NCBI RefSeq assembly: GCF_003590095.1
Contig: NC_039501.1
Location: 248,001 to 312,000, forward strand
Origin: Trichoplusia ni
Lineage: Eukaryota > Arthropoda > Insecta > Lepidoptera > Noctuidae
Direction of reading: 5' to 3'
DNA length: 64,000 bases
The notes under the pieces are model-generated. The model did no database searches. It was not told the DNA's origin and saw nothing but the letters and a program-made list of their open reading frames with translations. The position numbers and the translations under genes are program-made. Below, one piece after another: positions 25,086-36,508 of the stretch. The stretch's first letter is position 1. The number at the start of each line of letters is the position of its first letter.

Positions 25086-25444
25086 TATTCAAGAGATTAT
25101 GATTGCCAATAAATATAGAAATAATGGAAAACTAGGTTTGATTCAAAGAGGAATCAATATTTTTGGATTTAAATTCAATTTATTCTCTGTACAAGTTTTT
25201 AATATGAAAATTAGCCAATAAATTTATTCCAAAAAGAAAACTTTTTTGTCGTAAATTCCGTAACCTAGTATTAAAAGTGAAACTTAAGGCATCTAAGATT
25301 AAAATCTCCTCCACAAAATATATTTCACTCTCACCTTATTTCATTCTGCTTCTATTCGTCACCTCATTTAATTTTTCTTGCGAAACACTAATTTTAGTGA
25401 CAGGGGCATTAAAACTTTCCTTCCACTTCAGGTCCAAGGACTCA
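25086..25444. other. intergenic sequence, nothing recognised
   Basis: No supported feature. Confidence 0.4.
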
Positions 25445-25459
25445 AATTTAGGCCTGAAT

Positions 25460-25491
<32 letters not shown>

Positions 25492-26010
25492 CTTTATTAT
25501 TTCCAAAAGGATCACAATTTTTTTACATTTAGGATCATGGCTATGTGGGCCAGAGCATAAGGACCCTGACTTCTAAACTAGGAAAAAACCTGTATCATAG
25601 AAGTCAGTGCGCCTTCAAAATTATACAAACGAAATAAGCCAGTACAATTACGATTTCCTGGATAGGACCGTGGTAACAAAAAAGAAAAAGGTTACAGAAA
25701 GTAAGCTAATCCAGGGCAAAGATATTGATAGCGGAAACATAATAAAAATAATAAAACAAAATAATAAAACAAAAAAGTAATAATAGTTCTGTGTGGTGGG
25801 TGTGTGTGAGGGTGTGTGTGTGATAGTTGGTGAGAGTGTGGATTTAGTAGGGGTGTGTTTATATATAAGAATGATTGTGAGCGTAATATATAAATTTAAA
25901 TTAATTTTTTTTTTTCTTATATTTTTTTTTTCTTTTAACTGTCCATAATGAAATTCAATCCTTTAGATTGAAATAGCTTCCCGTCAAAAGATTCTCCGTC
26001 TTGCGATGGT
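25445..26010 (-). repeat. probable 5'-truncated LINE 3' region, minus strand
   Basis: 25461-25491 is (AAT)n next to TCTTTATTATTTCCAAAAGG. Reversed, this reads as an AATAAAGA(TTA)n tail, a common ending for insect LINEs. Sequence to the right would be a non-coding 3' UTR. A GT-rich tract (25793-25860) and poly-T tracts (25906-25936) follow. No reverse-transcriptase residues remain, so assignment is tentative. Confidence 0.35.
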
Positions 26011-27538
26011 CGAGTTTCAAAAGATATTCTCGTAAGGCAGATTTAATTTATATAATTGCTGTAGAAAATTAACGTTCAGTGGTCCGTAGCTAATAGGGGC
26101 GGATTACTCTAGAATTTATTAAAATCGTCCCACTTTTCAGTCTAGCATTGAAAAATTATTTTCTCTAAGCAAACTCATTTTAATTTATCTTTAGTTTTAT
26201 TTGAAATGTATTTCAATCTGCTTTCAAGAGATATTACAATTTGTTTATAATAAATAACTGACTTATGAATGACATCAGTACTTTTAATAAAAAAAATGAA
26301 ACTATTGAACACAGAAATCTACATAAATCTTGCCTAAAGAACTACCAAAACTAGGTATCAACTTTTGCAAACACCCACAAAGGTCATAAAAAAAACGTCT
26401 CACATCCCAAAAAAATCCAAGGAATAAAAAACTGCATTTCCCCGAAACCCGATAAAACGATAAACAGTACCCCAATAAAGCCGAATTCCATATAAATGCA
26501 ATCCTCACCCACAATAATATAAAAAGGGTTAAATCGTACAACATGGAATAAATTATGCTGTGAAAAATACACAAAAGACTTGAGATCCTACGCGACTTTA
26601 AGCGCGCCTTATCTTCAGTGATATACTGATGAACAGAATGGAAAACATTCTAGATTTTTTTTAACCGATTTTAAAAGGGAAATGTTCTCAATTCGTCTGT
26701 ATTTTGTTTTTCTTCATCTTTGTAACCACTAAGCTTTGAACTGGATGCACCGAATTCGTTGATTCTTTTTTCATTCAACGTGAAAAAACTGTCGTTTTGT
26801 CTCATATATATAAATAGCCACTAATTTTTGTACTTAAAACAATATTGTTAATTTAAAAAAATACGTAAAATTGTCCTTGTTTGAATTTAATTTTCACGTG
26901 ATTATAAACTGAAACTACATATATGTTTGTTTTCATATTTGTTTTAGCTATTAGCAGAAGCGCCAAATCCATATTTGTAAAAAAATATTAGATTCCAAGT
27001 CTATTTCGTTATAAAAAAAATATTGAGAAAGTTGGTTATGTGGTATGGAAAAAAATCTGTAGTCTTCCTTACCTCATAATTTCGACAAATTAAAAAAAAT
27101 CATTTTTGGCAGATTTTCATATTATTCAAATGTCACTCTTTCCCCTCATTGGCCATCCCCCACAGCCGTGTGTCCGCTGTTATCTCAACAGTAACAGTGC
27201 AGCCCGCGGCTGAAGCTCTCTCGTGAAATAACATTTTTGATTGTCATCCCCTTTTTCTTTCCTTTTCTCTTAGCAACCCTTTGGGACAATCTTGATGTAG
27301 ATGTAGTACGATGATATTTTTTGCAAGAATGCTAAGTGGACCGCGTTACGGATTGTTAACGATCTTATCTTGTACTGTGCAATGAATTTATTCTGTACTT
27401 ACGACATCGTGGGAATAAGAGGAATGTTTCTGGATTTTAAATCTGATTGTCTAGTCTGGTTTTTGTTGAGTCGGTAATAGCTAGTGTGGTGTTGTCTTTC
27501 AATAAGAGCTTTTTAGTAGCGTAGTTTGAAGAATTATT
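26011..27538. other. intergenic sequence, nothing recognised
   Basis: 27150-27260 is locally GC-richer (CAGTGCAGCCCGCGGCTGAA) but has no frame or repeat I can name. Minus-strand frames at 26302-26574 overlap each other and look like chance. Confidence 0.35.
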
Positions 27539-27572
27539 GTCGAAGCTAAAAAGTCGTCTTTTTAGCTTCGAC
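27539..27572. repeat. perfect 15-bp stem hairpin
   Basis: GTCGAAGCTAAAAAG (27539-27553), a 4-base loop TCGT, then CTTTTTAGCTTCGAC (27558-27572). AAGAATT and AATTCTT further out extend it imperfectly. It could be a small palindromic element or an RNA hairpin. Confidence 0.6.
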
Positions 27573-28030
27573 GCTAATTTCAATTCTTTTTTTAATGAAA
27601 CTCATAAGTAGGTATGTGTACGTATTTTGTCTTCTTACAAAGATTAGGGTTATTTGTAAGACATTTGTTTTTATTTTAAAGTGCACTATTTGACAACACT
27701 TTTTACTATTGTTTCAGGTACTCCTTCATAACAGAGTCAGAAAAATCGATTTCAGCAAACTGAACATCCCATAAGTACCATTTATTATATTATAAACTTT
27801 GCTGTCAATATTTCCATGTCTACAATCCAACATAGTTTGAAAATTTGGTGATGTTATCCATTGCATCAAAATGTACGTGAAGTACAAATAAATTGATGGA
27901 ATGGGCATCGAACACGATGTGGAACGAAAGTGAGTGATGTGAGTATATACAAAAAAAAAACCCTTTCGTTCTACAGAAATGCGCAATTCTCAAAGCAACT
28001 AATATTAAGCGAGTGTGTTAAAAACTGTCT
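27573..28030. other. intergenic sequence, nothing recognised
   Basis: No supported feature. Confidence 0.4.
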
Positions 28031-28036
28031 TACCAT

Positions 28037-28285
28037 AAAAAAAATAAATAAATAATAAGTAATAAATGTGGACAACATCACATACATTGTTCTGAACCCA
28101 AAGTAAGTTGCTAAATCACTTGCGTTATGGAATTCAGATACAACGAAGGTACCACAAACACCCAGACCCGATACAATGTAGAAATGTGAATTTTTACATT
28201 GACTCGACCGGGGATCGAACCCGGGACCTCAGAGCTAACGACACCTTGACACCGGTGCGTACGCCACTCGACCACGGAGGTCGTC
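28037..28285 (-). mobile_element. tRNA-derived SINE, family S1, copy 1
   Basis: Minus strand. It begins GACGACCTCCG with an A box (TGGTCGAGTGG) and a box B (GGTTCGATCCC, near 28211-28221), the internal RNA polymerase III promoter of tRNA-like SINEs. A tRNA-unrelated body and a TTTA-rich tail (28037-28060 on the plus strand) follow. By eye it differs from copy 2 at 36951-37190 at about 10 of roughly 225 positions. Retroposition would need a partner LINE. No certain target duplication is seen. Confidence 0.8.
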
Positions 28286-28435
28286 AAGTTGTGCCGATGA
28301 CATTAAGTTGTGATAAGTAACTGTAGAATCAATCTTGGTACGATAAAATAATTTCAGGTCCAAAATCAAAGTCGAATCCGAATAAAAAAGAACTAGAAAA
28401 CCGTTTTGGGAGAAAGCACGTAGACTATTGCTATC

Positions 28436-28550
28436 TAGCAATATTATAAACGTGAAAATTTATTTCGATGGATGTTTGTTTTGTTACGCAAACACTTTTA
28501 GGATTTGGACGCATATGTAACACATATGGTTTATAACCTGGACTCATACA
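28436..28550 (-). repeat. family U repeat, minus strand
   Basis: AATATTATAAACGTGAAAAT, GGATGTTTGTT, TTACGCAAACACTT and GTTTATAACCTGGAC are the reversed order of the plus-strand copy at 48895-49085 (GTTTTTGCGTGAAAG, CATACAAACTTTCGTG, TTTATAATATTAGCAGGAT). A common lepidopteran repeat by memory; class not determined. Confidence 0.5.
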
Positions 28551-28640
28551 TTTTTTTTTCCTAGCCTACTGTGTCCCACTGCTGGGCAAAGGCCTCTCCC
28601 AAATCCTTCCACGACTCTCTATTCTGCCGCATGGAACATG
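28551..28640 (+). repeat. family C-like repeat
   Basis: CTAGCCTACTGTGTCCCACT then GCTGGGCAAAGGCCTCTCCC, followed by CCTTCCACGACTC. A variant of the ACTGCTGGACATAGGCC repeats at 8878, 55316 and 62247. Confidence 0.6.
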
Positions 28641-31600
28641 GAGTAATAGATAGGATAGTTTTATCTCGATTTAAGTAACCAAGGGATAGTTTTGCAGCTA
28701 TAGCTAGTTTTAGTTAAAGTTGATACTTACCCCATACCATAGCAGAATTAAAAAAATGACCATTTATTTCCATTTCATATTCTATCTTAAAAAACTATAA
28801 GATTTTCTCTTTAAGTAGGCTGTAAAACCCCAGTCCACTTTGCTATAAAAGGCAACGGGTTAGCATTCATTTATCTAGATGGGTTTAAAATGGCCGCGGT
28901 ATAATGCAGGCTCTCATATTTGCATCTCTGAAAGACTTTTGTACAGAAGTAGGCTTTTAGTGCGACTTTTAAGATGGAGTCAAGTTGCTTGTACTTATGA
29001 CGAGTACGTTGTATTTACGTAACTGTAGCGTTAAAATCACGTAGATATACGTTTTTTATGTTTTAAATACTAATTCTGTAATACCTTAAAGATAACTAGT
29101 CATCACTTCACAGAAAACTACCATATCATGTCACCAGATGAACGGAGTTTGTCTGGGAGGATTCAATGTTTTTCATATTAGTATACTCATAATAACGTCC
29201 GATTTTCGGCTACCAAGGTTAGTATCGCAAGACACCAATACAGGTTAACAGTTTCATTACTCTTAAAGCCTGATGAGACGGCAGATAAAATAAAAGAATG
29301 AAAATTAAAAAACAACATCTAAAAATCTTCGTTTTTAAATTTTATCATAATCGGTAGCAGCCTTTTTTATAGTTGTAAATTGCGTTGCCATCGGGTTTGA
29401 AGCTACCCTGAAAATTTCAGCTTGCTAGCTTATTGGGAAGTGCCTGAAAATTAAGTTGCAAAAATTTAACCGGAACGACAAACAAACAAGAAAGTGAGTT
29501 TATAAATACGTGGGAATATAGGTTTTCTTGATAACGTCAATAAGACTGCCTTAACCATCCACAGGAGAAATCAATCCTCAAAATCCAAGTAAACAATACA
29601 AAGTCCAATATTGACACCCGCAACCGTCAGGTCACAACCTCAGTAATTCGTTGATAACCAATTAAGAGCGCGTCGTTAATAAAGCGGTGTTATTGTAAGC
29701 TGGCGTGGGAGTACCGCCCTACTGTTTCATTAGGGTTTTTTAATTATTTACTTGAAGGCGTAGTTTGAGATATACTTACACTACACACATACACGTCTGT
29801 CAAAACAAGAGTCCGGACGTATTAGAAAATTGGTTTCTGAACATGTTTTCTGCAATACGATTCTTATTGACGACAGCATGTTGGACATAAAATAGATTTT
29901 TGTAAAGAGAAAAGTGTCTAAACAATGCTAGATTTTGGTCGACTCATACACTTCATGAAGGAATGTTATAAAATTCCAACTTAAAAAAAATACACACAAT
30001 CAATTACGTCTTTTTAAACGGTATTTCCAGGTACTTTCTATCTGATACGACTGAGGATTTCTAAAACAAAACCAAATCATTGTTTGGAACTATAATGTAA
30101 TGAAATGTAATTCAAAGTATAGATGCTAAAACAAAGCGCTTAAAACGAACAATAAAAGCAAGACATATTTGGATACAGAAAACCATGAAACAGAAATGAC
30201 CTCTTAATTTTAAAATAACAGACAACAATAAAATACACTTCAATAAAAACCACACGACCATTAAACCACAGGCAAAGCTTATAAAGAATAACATCGATAA
30301 CAACCGTTGGATAGTCAGATGCAGGTTGAAAATTAATTAAACTCGTACCTGAGTATCGATGGAAGCACATCCCTAAGCCCGTACTTTGAGTACAACGAGG
30401 AGCTGTCAGCAACAGACCACTTGAAAAAACAAGCCAAATACACGAGAATACGTGGCCAAGAAAACAGCGGGGTTAATAGCATCGCTTGTTTATTGGTAAT
30501 TAATGATATTGCTAATTAATAGCGTCCTACTGTTGGATAAAAGTTTCCCTCTTTATTCCATTTGGCTGTGGCTAATACGAGACAATTTTTGAACCAGCAT
30601 TCCCTTTTTTGAGTAAGGTACCCCCGGTGAGGGTACGGGTAGTTTCAGAATCATACTGACTACACCTAACGTGCTACGTCATTCGCGTTTTTAAGCCGAT
30701 GTATGGCAATGTGTTGCAATCCTTCATACACCGTCCGCGGGCTTTCGCCGGCCAGATGTAAAGGCGGGTCTCATTTGTGCTAGCTTATCCTGCCATCTTT
30801 TTCCCAGCGAAGCGTCCTAATCTTTAAAAGTAGTGCATTAATATTGGTGTAATCAGAACGAATAGTTATTTTCTGAAGAAGCTTAAAACCAACATCATGC
30901 TATGACCTATAGGAGCGAGGAGACACTTGGTATCACTACGTGACACAGATGACAAATAATAAATAAAGAAAATAATTCACAAACTCTGTTGTCGTGGCCA
31001 CACCGATATATTTACTGGTAATTTTGGTAAAGAAAGCAAACCTTTATTTACCAAAATCTCCTTTCTTTCTTTTGTCCTTCGCAAGTGTAAGCGAAAGTTT
31101 ATACAACTCAAAGCAAATGTTTCCAATAAAAAGGTCCTTCACTGCGTATGACATAAATATTGAAAAATCTTTTCAAGTATATATTTATGAAAAGTAAAGA
31201 TTTCTTTCAAAATGTAATGTCGTATTAATGTAAATAATGTGTGAAAATTAGTGTGTATTTGTGTGATCGCCATGCTCGTAATATCTGGACCAATTTTGAT
31301 AAACTTAGGTGTGGTGGTAGTTGTACCTTAAATTAATACAATTAATTTCTAAGCATTTCCCACTAAGTAAATCGAGCGAGAAACACTGAGTACAGCTTGG
31401 ATGTATTATAGTTCATTACTCAATGTAATCAAAACAATCTGAACTTTAGGCATACAGATATAGAATTTGTTTTTCTTCACCTTATTGGTACAAAACCATC
31501 AATATCGCGAGTGCGGCCGTCTATGACCGATTTTATTACATTAAAATCGCGAGAGTCGATACTTAGTTTCAAATCATATGTCCACTGGGATAAAATGATC

Positions 31601-33943
31601 TACAAAATTCATAAGCTAAACTATTATACACCTGAGGATCAATTTTAATACCCAAAGCGGTCAATAACAAAAGTTCAAAGCAATTTAATCTTAAACAAAA
31701 CTTACGGTAACTTATAACGCATAAACATTAAGCTCTAACGGGATTACAGTTAAATATATCGTTACTGTTTCATAGTTAATTTTAATCCTTTACTTAAACA
31801 CATTGCCTTTTAGTTAAGCCTATTAAGTTATGTTCCACAGAAACTTGTGTTATAAATTATATTTATATGTTGCTTAAGATCAACTTGAAAGTCTTAGATT
31901 AAAAGTATCTGGATAAGAATTTGTGATTTTGTGTGAGCTATGTATTGTGTTTAACGACTATCGCGTTTTGTGAATCTTTGGACACATGAATTTACGTGCT
32001 ATGAAAGACATAGTAATTTTAATTTAATTCGAAAATGTTATTTTTGAATCTGTATTTATTTCAGTAATGGTAGAATCAATTATGTAAAAATCCAATAAGG
32101 GAAACAATACGGGTGCCATAACTATGAAAGTTACATCATAATTATTTATATTTAAAAAACGAAACTTTGTGGCTTTGTTAGTTTATTACATCTTAAAAGA
32201 CAAAATAAATGGCTGGACCAATTTTGAAAAAAATATTCGATAGATGAAACATACACTTAAGATATACACAGAATAGTCACTACAGCCAAAAAAATTGAAA
32301 ATGAGATATTATCACACGTTTCTTACGGACAATAATCTTTGCATATATTTTTTATTTAATACCCTATTCAAATATTGTACACATCTATATAAGGATGTTA
32401 TACAACTAAGATGGACTATTTATGGCGGGAGAATCTGCAGATACAGTTTACGAGATTACGCTTCAAGTGAATACCCGAAATATGCGGATGTTACACGGAT
32501 GTAAAGATTCTGGATATGACAAAAATTTTATAATAATACCAGCCTACTGACTGTGCCACTGCTTGGTTGAAGCCCCGAATGGATTGATTAATTTTGATTT
32601 AGTTGATTTGGTGTTTATGTGAAAGAATTAAAGGTGATTTATGTGAGAGTGTTTTCAGATATAAAAGTTGTGAGAAGTGAAAGTTTGTATTGTCGGGGGT
32701 TTAAAAAATAAATAAATATATATTTAAGACGTGGCTGTTTGTCCTTGGCCTAAAATAACTGGTGGATTTAAGCTAATTTGAAGATGAAATCTGCTTTTCT
32801 ATACTTTGTTAAATGCTGATACTATTCCGCCAAAGTTAATACAAAACTTATATTACCAAACTACGCTCACCACTCACCTAAAACTGCTCTCCTCATCCAG
32901 TGAGCGCACATCTGTGTTCACCAAAACTCTAAGTATGTATACGCTTGGCTTTATTAAATTTTAGACACTTACTCGTCCGCCATTGTTGGCTGAAACTTTC
33001 AGCAGATTATGTTCTTGTAATAAACTGTGTTTGTAAGCAGGCGATGTATTGAAATTTTATGTTATATTATGTGAAGTCGAAATGTTGTTAATTAAATTTA
33101 AGCTGTATTTTACTGACTAATATTACGTTTGTTATACGATTCTGAAGTGTAATGTTTTTGTGTATGTTTGTTTTATTTATTTCGTCATAACTTTTGTTTA
33201 TTAAAACTGGTTTGATGTATTGATGTTACTGTCAGTTGTTATCATGCAAAATTTGAATGTGACTCTACTATTTGCTTTCGATTTTGAATTATTAACTTTT
33301 TACAAGTGTTTATAAATACGTTAGCTTGAATATTGGAAATAAGAATGAATTCTAAGTCCTATTCATGTTTTAATTAGGTAGTGGTTAAAACTCATTAAAC
33401 AAACTACATATTTAATAATAAAAGAAAGATTATAATAGTATGAGAATGATCATAAACTGAAATGTCTTTTTTGTTTTTTAACTTACCAATTTGTTGTTCT
33501 TTCAAACAGAGAAACTTTTAACCTACTTACACCTATTACAAAACGCTTTTCAAATCAATAAAGCCAACGTGTACCCAAAGTAGAGTCATGTTATTTCAAC
33601 TGCACGAAATACCCTGATGACGCAACAGAGGCCTTCAGGAGGCCACTTAACTGACTACAAAGAGGGTACTTGCATATGCATCAGGCTCTATCGATCTACG
33701 TTACTACGTTGTCATTCTTTATACCAAACGGTCGGCTTAACTGCTCGCCTATTTTGACCTCATTTCCACTTAAAAGGGTGGATGGATAAAACATTGCCTT
33801 ATCACTTTTTTATGGTCAATTTGTATGAATTATTCATGATGTGTCTCTTAGAGTCATATGTGACTGGATATTAAAGGTTCTGTTTGGTACTTTAAGGTTT
33901 ATTGCAATTTAAGCTCTTGTTTAATGAGCTTTTACACTTTGAC
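28641..33943. other. long intergenic stretch, mostly unassigned
   Basis: About 5.3 kb without a supported gene. Short pieces recur elsewhere: 29385-29470 (ATTTCAGCTTGCTAGCTTA, GGGAAGTGCCTGAAAATT) is mirrored at 57740-57840. 30520-30548 and 32535-32575 are degraded family C fragments. 31265-31310 and 32210-32240 share GGACCAATTTTGA. Open frames at 30112-30412, 30994-31197 and 32295-32504 have no recognisable features. Confidence 0.35.
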
Positions 33944-33947
33944 TTAA
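33944..33947. repeat. TTAA target site, left side of piggyBac
   Basis: TTAA immediately before the left terminal repeat. The same TTAA follows the right terminus at 36374-36377. piggyBac transposases insert at and duplicate TTAA. Confidence 0.9.
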
Positions 33948-34077
33948 CCCATTTAGTCCTGAAACTATTTTTTTCTAAAATGTTTGTTTTTTTCTTAGTA
34001 TATAGGTTGATAGGGGTCTAAATATTAGGAAAACCTAAAAAATTAAAATCCTGAAATAAAAGGGGTCTGGGAAATAG

Positions 34078-34102
34078 CCGTACCACATATGGTACAGTAG
34101 GA
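34078..34102. promoter_or_regulatory. left subterminal palindrome of the piggyBac element
   Basis: CCGTACCACATATGGTACAG followed by TAGGA. It mirrors the right-end motif (36342-36363) and the internal one at 35995-36016. Likely a transposase-binding subterminal site by analogy with internal repeats of other piggyBac elements; inferred from position and symmetry. Confidence 0.55.
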
Positions 34103-34237
34103 TTTGGAGTAAGAAAAATACCGTAAAAATGAGAAAAAAGTTGTTTATTGTTCATAGTTATTTAAAAATGTAATCAGAATAAAAAAAACCGCAGCAAATG
34201 AAAACTTATTAAAAATACAAGAAAAACATACACTAAA

Positions 34238-35966
34238 TTAGCATTTTGTGTGGTAAGCAAGAAAGCATTCAACATGCAATCCAACATTACATTTGATGCA
34301 TCTTGCTGGGCTTTGTCGGTGGCAATGTCCACATCTCGTTCTTTTATTATCGGGCTGTTTTATTATATAATGACCCTTGTCATCAAATCGGGAATCCATA
34401 GTTAGAGATGATTGTCGGCTAGGTCCAGGCTTGCTTCGAGACTTATTCGATTCAATTATGGATATAGCTATGCGACGTCTAAAATACAATAAATCTTGTT
34501 TGCCACCATTGTATCTATAAAGTAGCCAGGCATTTTGCACTGACATGTCAAGACAATGCAAAATAAGGGCATGTACCACTTTTTTCCCGGATGCTAGTTC
34601 TGACTGACGAAATATTTTGATCAGATAAGTCGACACCACCCATATTTTGGTTATACTTCTGAATCAAGTGAGGCTGAGATACACTAATTTTCTTTTTTAG
34701 TTGTTGTGAGTATCTCTCTGCCTTATGACACGGTAATATCCCCGTTGAATTTGAGCAAACTGTAACAATGCTGTTGTCATGCCATTTACAGATTATAATG
34801 GAGTCACTAACACGATAATCATACTCTCCTCTTTCCTTCTTCTTCATTTCTTTATTAGCTATCAAAGGACATTTTCCTGTTCGATTTTCTCTTATAGTGC
34901 CCGTTACACCCATATTCCTTTTTGTTAACTCTTCAACCAACGGTAACCCGGTAAAAAAATTATCAATATATAAGTGATATCTGGATCCAAGCTCAAGTTT
35001 CATTAGTTTATCTGAATATGTCAAAACTACACTAGCCCCAAGGCCTAATTCAGCATATCTGGCGTTCAAAATTGTAGTGGCCCCTTGGTAAGGCTCAAAC
35101 CAAGCTATATAGCCCCCGCAGTAGCTCCTACCCACAGTTTGAACCCATACCGTATGGGTTTGCCACGAATAAATTGTTTACATCCATGTCGACCAAAATA
35201 AGGCACCATAGCTTCGTCAACACTGTGGTTTTCTTTGTGGGGACAGTGGTCTAGAAACTTGGCAGATAATTTGCTCATAAGTGGCCGAACTTTTGCAAAT
35301 TTATCAGAAGAATCTAACTGATGGTTGTCCATACAATGTAGATTTGAAAATATGTAGGAAAAGCGGTCTCTCGATAAAGCACTAGCAATGAGCTCATTCT
35401 TCACGTCAGGCGAGTTCTCCCAATACATTCGTCTTCTATTTACCGAGGAATAGCCACTTACTAACAGAACACCAATCATACACTTCATCTCTTCTATTTT
35501 TATATCAGCAGCAAGGTTTTTTCTTCCTATGTACCTGTTCGTCTCAGTGGTCAATAAATCAAAAACATCCTCCGAAAAAAACAAAGAAAACCATTCTAGT
35601 GGTGATTTTTCCTGAGGGACGTGGTAATCAGGTCGCCATAATGATAGTGAGCCTTCGTAATCCCGTTTCCTCCAGTTATATTTTTTTTAAAACTTTATGA
35701 AGGGGCTCATCATTCGTGTCCGGATCCCCAATGTTGTCCAAACTAACTGTAGCGGGTTGACGTAGCTCTGCGTCCGCTCTGAGCAAGCTGGGAGGTAGAT
35801 TATTGACATTGACCTGATCTTCGTCTCCAGAGTCCTCGTCTGTCAGTTCTGCATTCGCATTATCAGGCGGAAGTATGAATACATCATTTTCACCTTCGGT
35901 TGTCTCAACATCCCCCTCTTCCAATAAAGATAAGATGTCATTCAGGGATAATGGTCTGAAAAGCAA
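34238..35966 (-). pseudogene. piggyBac transposase (DDE_Tnp_1_7 type), frame-broken
   Basis: Reads right to left in four frame segments. 35966-35676: acidic N-terminal region (EEGDVETTEGEND, LTDEDSGDEDQ). About 35680-35105: start of the catalytic domain with SVDEAMVPYF, first catalytic Asp at 35216-35218, and KPIRYGFKLWV. 35135-34548: second Asp in YIDNFFTG at 34962-34964 and the third in GGVDLSDQN (Asp at 34629-34631 and 34620-34622). 34639-34238: C-terminal region ending in a cysteine-rich module (RCGHCHRQSPARCIKCNVGL...CFLAYHTKC), as expected for transposon-end binding. Apparent breaks: one extra base in the T8 run at 35681-35688, one missing base in the C5 run at 35113-35117, one missing in the T6 run near 34580-34585, and one missing near 34555-34563. 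Adjacent segments continue the expected family sequence across each break. DNA cut-and-paste would occur in the nucleus. Confidence 0.9.
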
Positions 35967-36154
35967 AAAAAAGTTAATTGAAATGGCATATAGTCCTACC
36001 GTACCAAATAGGGTACACCATTATTCATGTCTAAATAACTAAAAAATAAATAAATAATTAGGATATTCAAATGTCACAATGAAACAAGAAGTATTTTAGT
36101 TTTATAAAAAGATGGAAATTATTTGTATAAATTATATAATTGTAGTATATTTAC
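35956..36154 (-). other. putative intron in the piggyBac transposase gene
   Basis: On the minus strand, CAACAG followed by GTAAAT at 36149-36154 forms a donor. TTTTTTTTGCTTTTCAG ending at 35956 forms an acceptor with a strong pyrimidine tract. Length is 199 bp. Joining the two as they stand is out of frame by one base, so either another one-base break is present in the first exon or the intron is not used. A few piggyBac-like elements contain introns. Confidence 0.4.
35995..36016. promoter_or_regulatory. internal copy of the GTACC...GGTAC palindrome
   Basis: CCTACCGTACCAAATAGGGT followed by AC. A third version of the subterminal palindrome of this piggyBac element, here about 360 bp from the right end inside the putative intron. 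Confidence 0.5.
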
Positions 36155-36281
36155 CTGTTGGAAGCCATGTCTCCGCAGAAAAAATAAATTTACGAAACTT
36201 GTTCAATAAATCTGCACTATTATCAGCATTCAATTGCACTGGCGTATTTTTTCCGATGAGCACTATTCTTCTTTTCGACAT
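36155..36281 (-). CDS. putative first exon of the piggyBac transposase
   Basis: ATG at 36279-36281 opens a 42-codon frame starting MSKRRIVLIGKN and ending AETWLPT just before the donor at 36154. A start like MSKRR, basic and short, before an acidic stretch fits the N-terminus of piggyBac transposases. It lies inside the terminal repeats, 92 bp from the right end, so it belongs to the element. Whether it is spliced to 35955 is inferred. Confidence 0.45.
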
Positions 36282-36341
36282 AAATACCAAATAATATTAA
36301 AAATATTATGCGAGTACCTGCAAAAAAAAAATATAACAAGT

Positions 36342-36363
36342 GTACCGTATATGGTACGGTAGG
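36342..36363. promoter_or_regulatory. right subterminal palindrome of the piggyBac element
   Basis: GTACCGTATATGGTAC (36342-36357) is nearly self-complementary and continues as GGTAGG, 10 bp inside the right terminus. It pairs with the left-end motif at 34078. Confidence 0.6.
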
Positions 36364-36373
36364 TCTAAATGGG

Positions 36374-36377
36374 TTAA
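36374..36377. repeat. TTAA target site, right side of piggyBac
   Basis: TTAA directly after GGG of the right terminal repeat; the partner of 33944-33947. Confidence 0.9.
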
Positions 36378-36508
36378 ACTGGTACATCACAGGCAAAGTG
36401 GGGTTTACTCTGCATCTGAATCTGAATAACGTAAAAAGAAAATACCTTTTTGTATGGAATATAATTTTTTTTTTTATTACAGTTAAGTTATATTATAACT
36501 TTCGTGAG

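Larger units (their letters stand above)
33948..36373 (-). mobile_element. piggyBac-family DNA transposon, 2426 bp, both ends present
   Basis: The left end CCCATTTAGTCCT (33948-33960) is mirrored at the right end (AGGTCTAAATGGG, 36361-36373): 13-bp terminal inverted repeats with one mismatch, flanked by TTAA on both sides. Inside is a single minus-strand transposase gene in broken frames. Subterminal palindromes built on GTACC...GGTAC lie near both ends. Complete ends, exact target duplication and well-kept protein sequence suggest a fairly recent insertion. The encoded enzyme as assembled is split by one-base breaks, so this copy would move only with a transposase supplied by another copy, unless the breaks are sequence errors. 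Confidence 0.93.

Noticed and set aside
25277..25576. 99- and 60-codon frames through the (AAT)n run
   Set aside because: Openness comes from the microsatellite (poly-I or poly-N translation).
28205..28285. Functional tRNA gene
   Set aside because: A and B boxes are good, but the segment continues into a non-tRNA body with a TTTA tail and the same body occurs at 36951; it is a SINE. No cloverleaf-complete tRNA was found elsewhere.
28108..28320. 70-codon frame repeated at 37013-37225
   Set aside because: Both copies lie on the antisense strand of the S1 SINE and owe their similarity to it.
36112..36294. Plus-strand 60-codon frame at the piggyBac right end
   Set aside because: It is the antisense of the putative first exon of the transposase.
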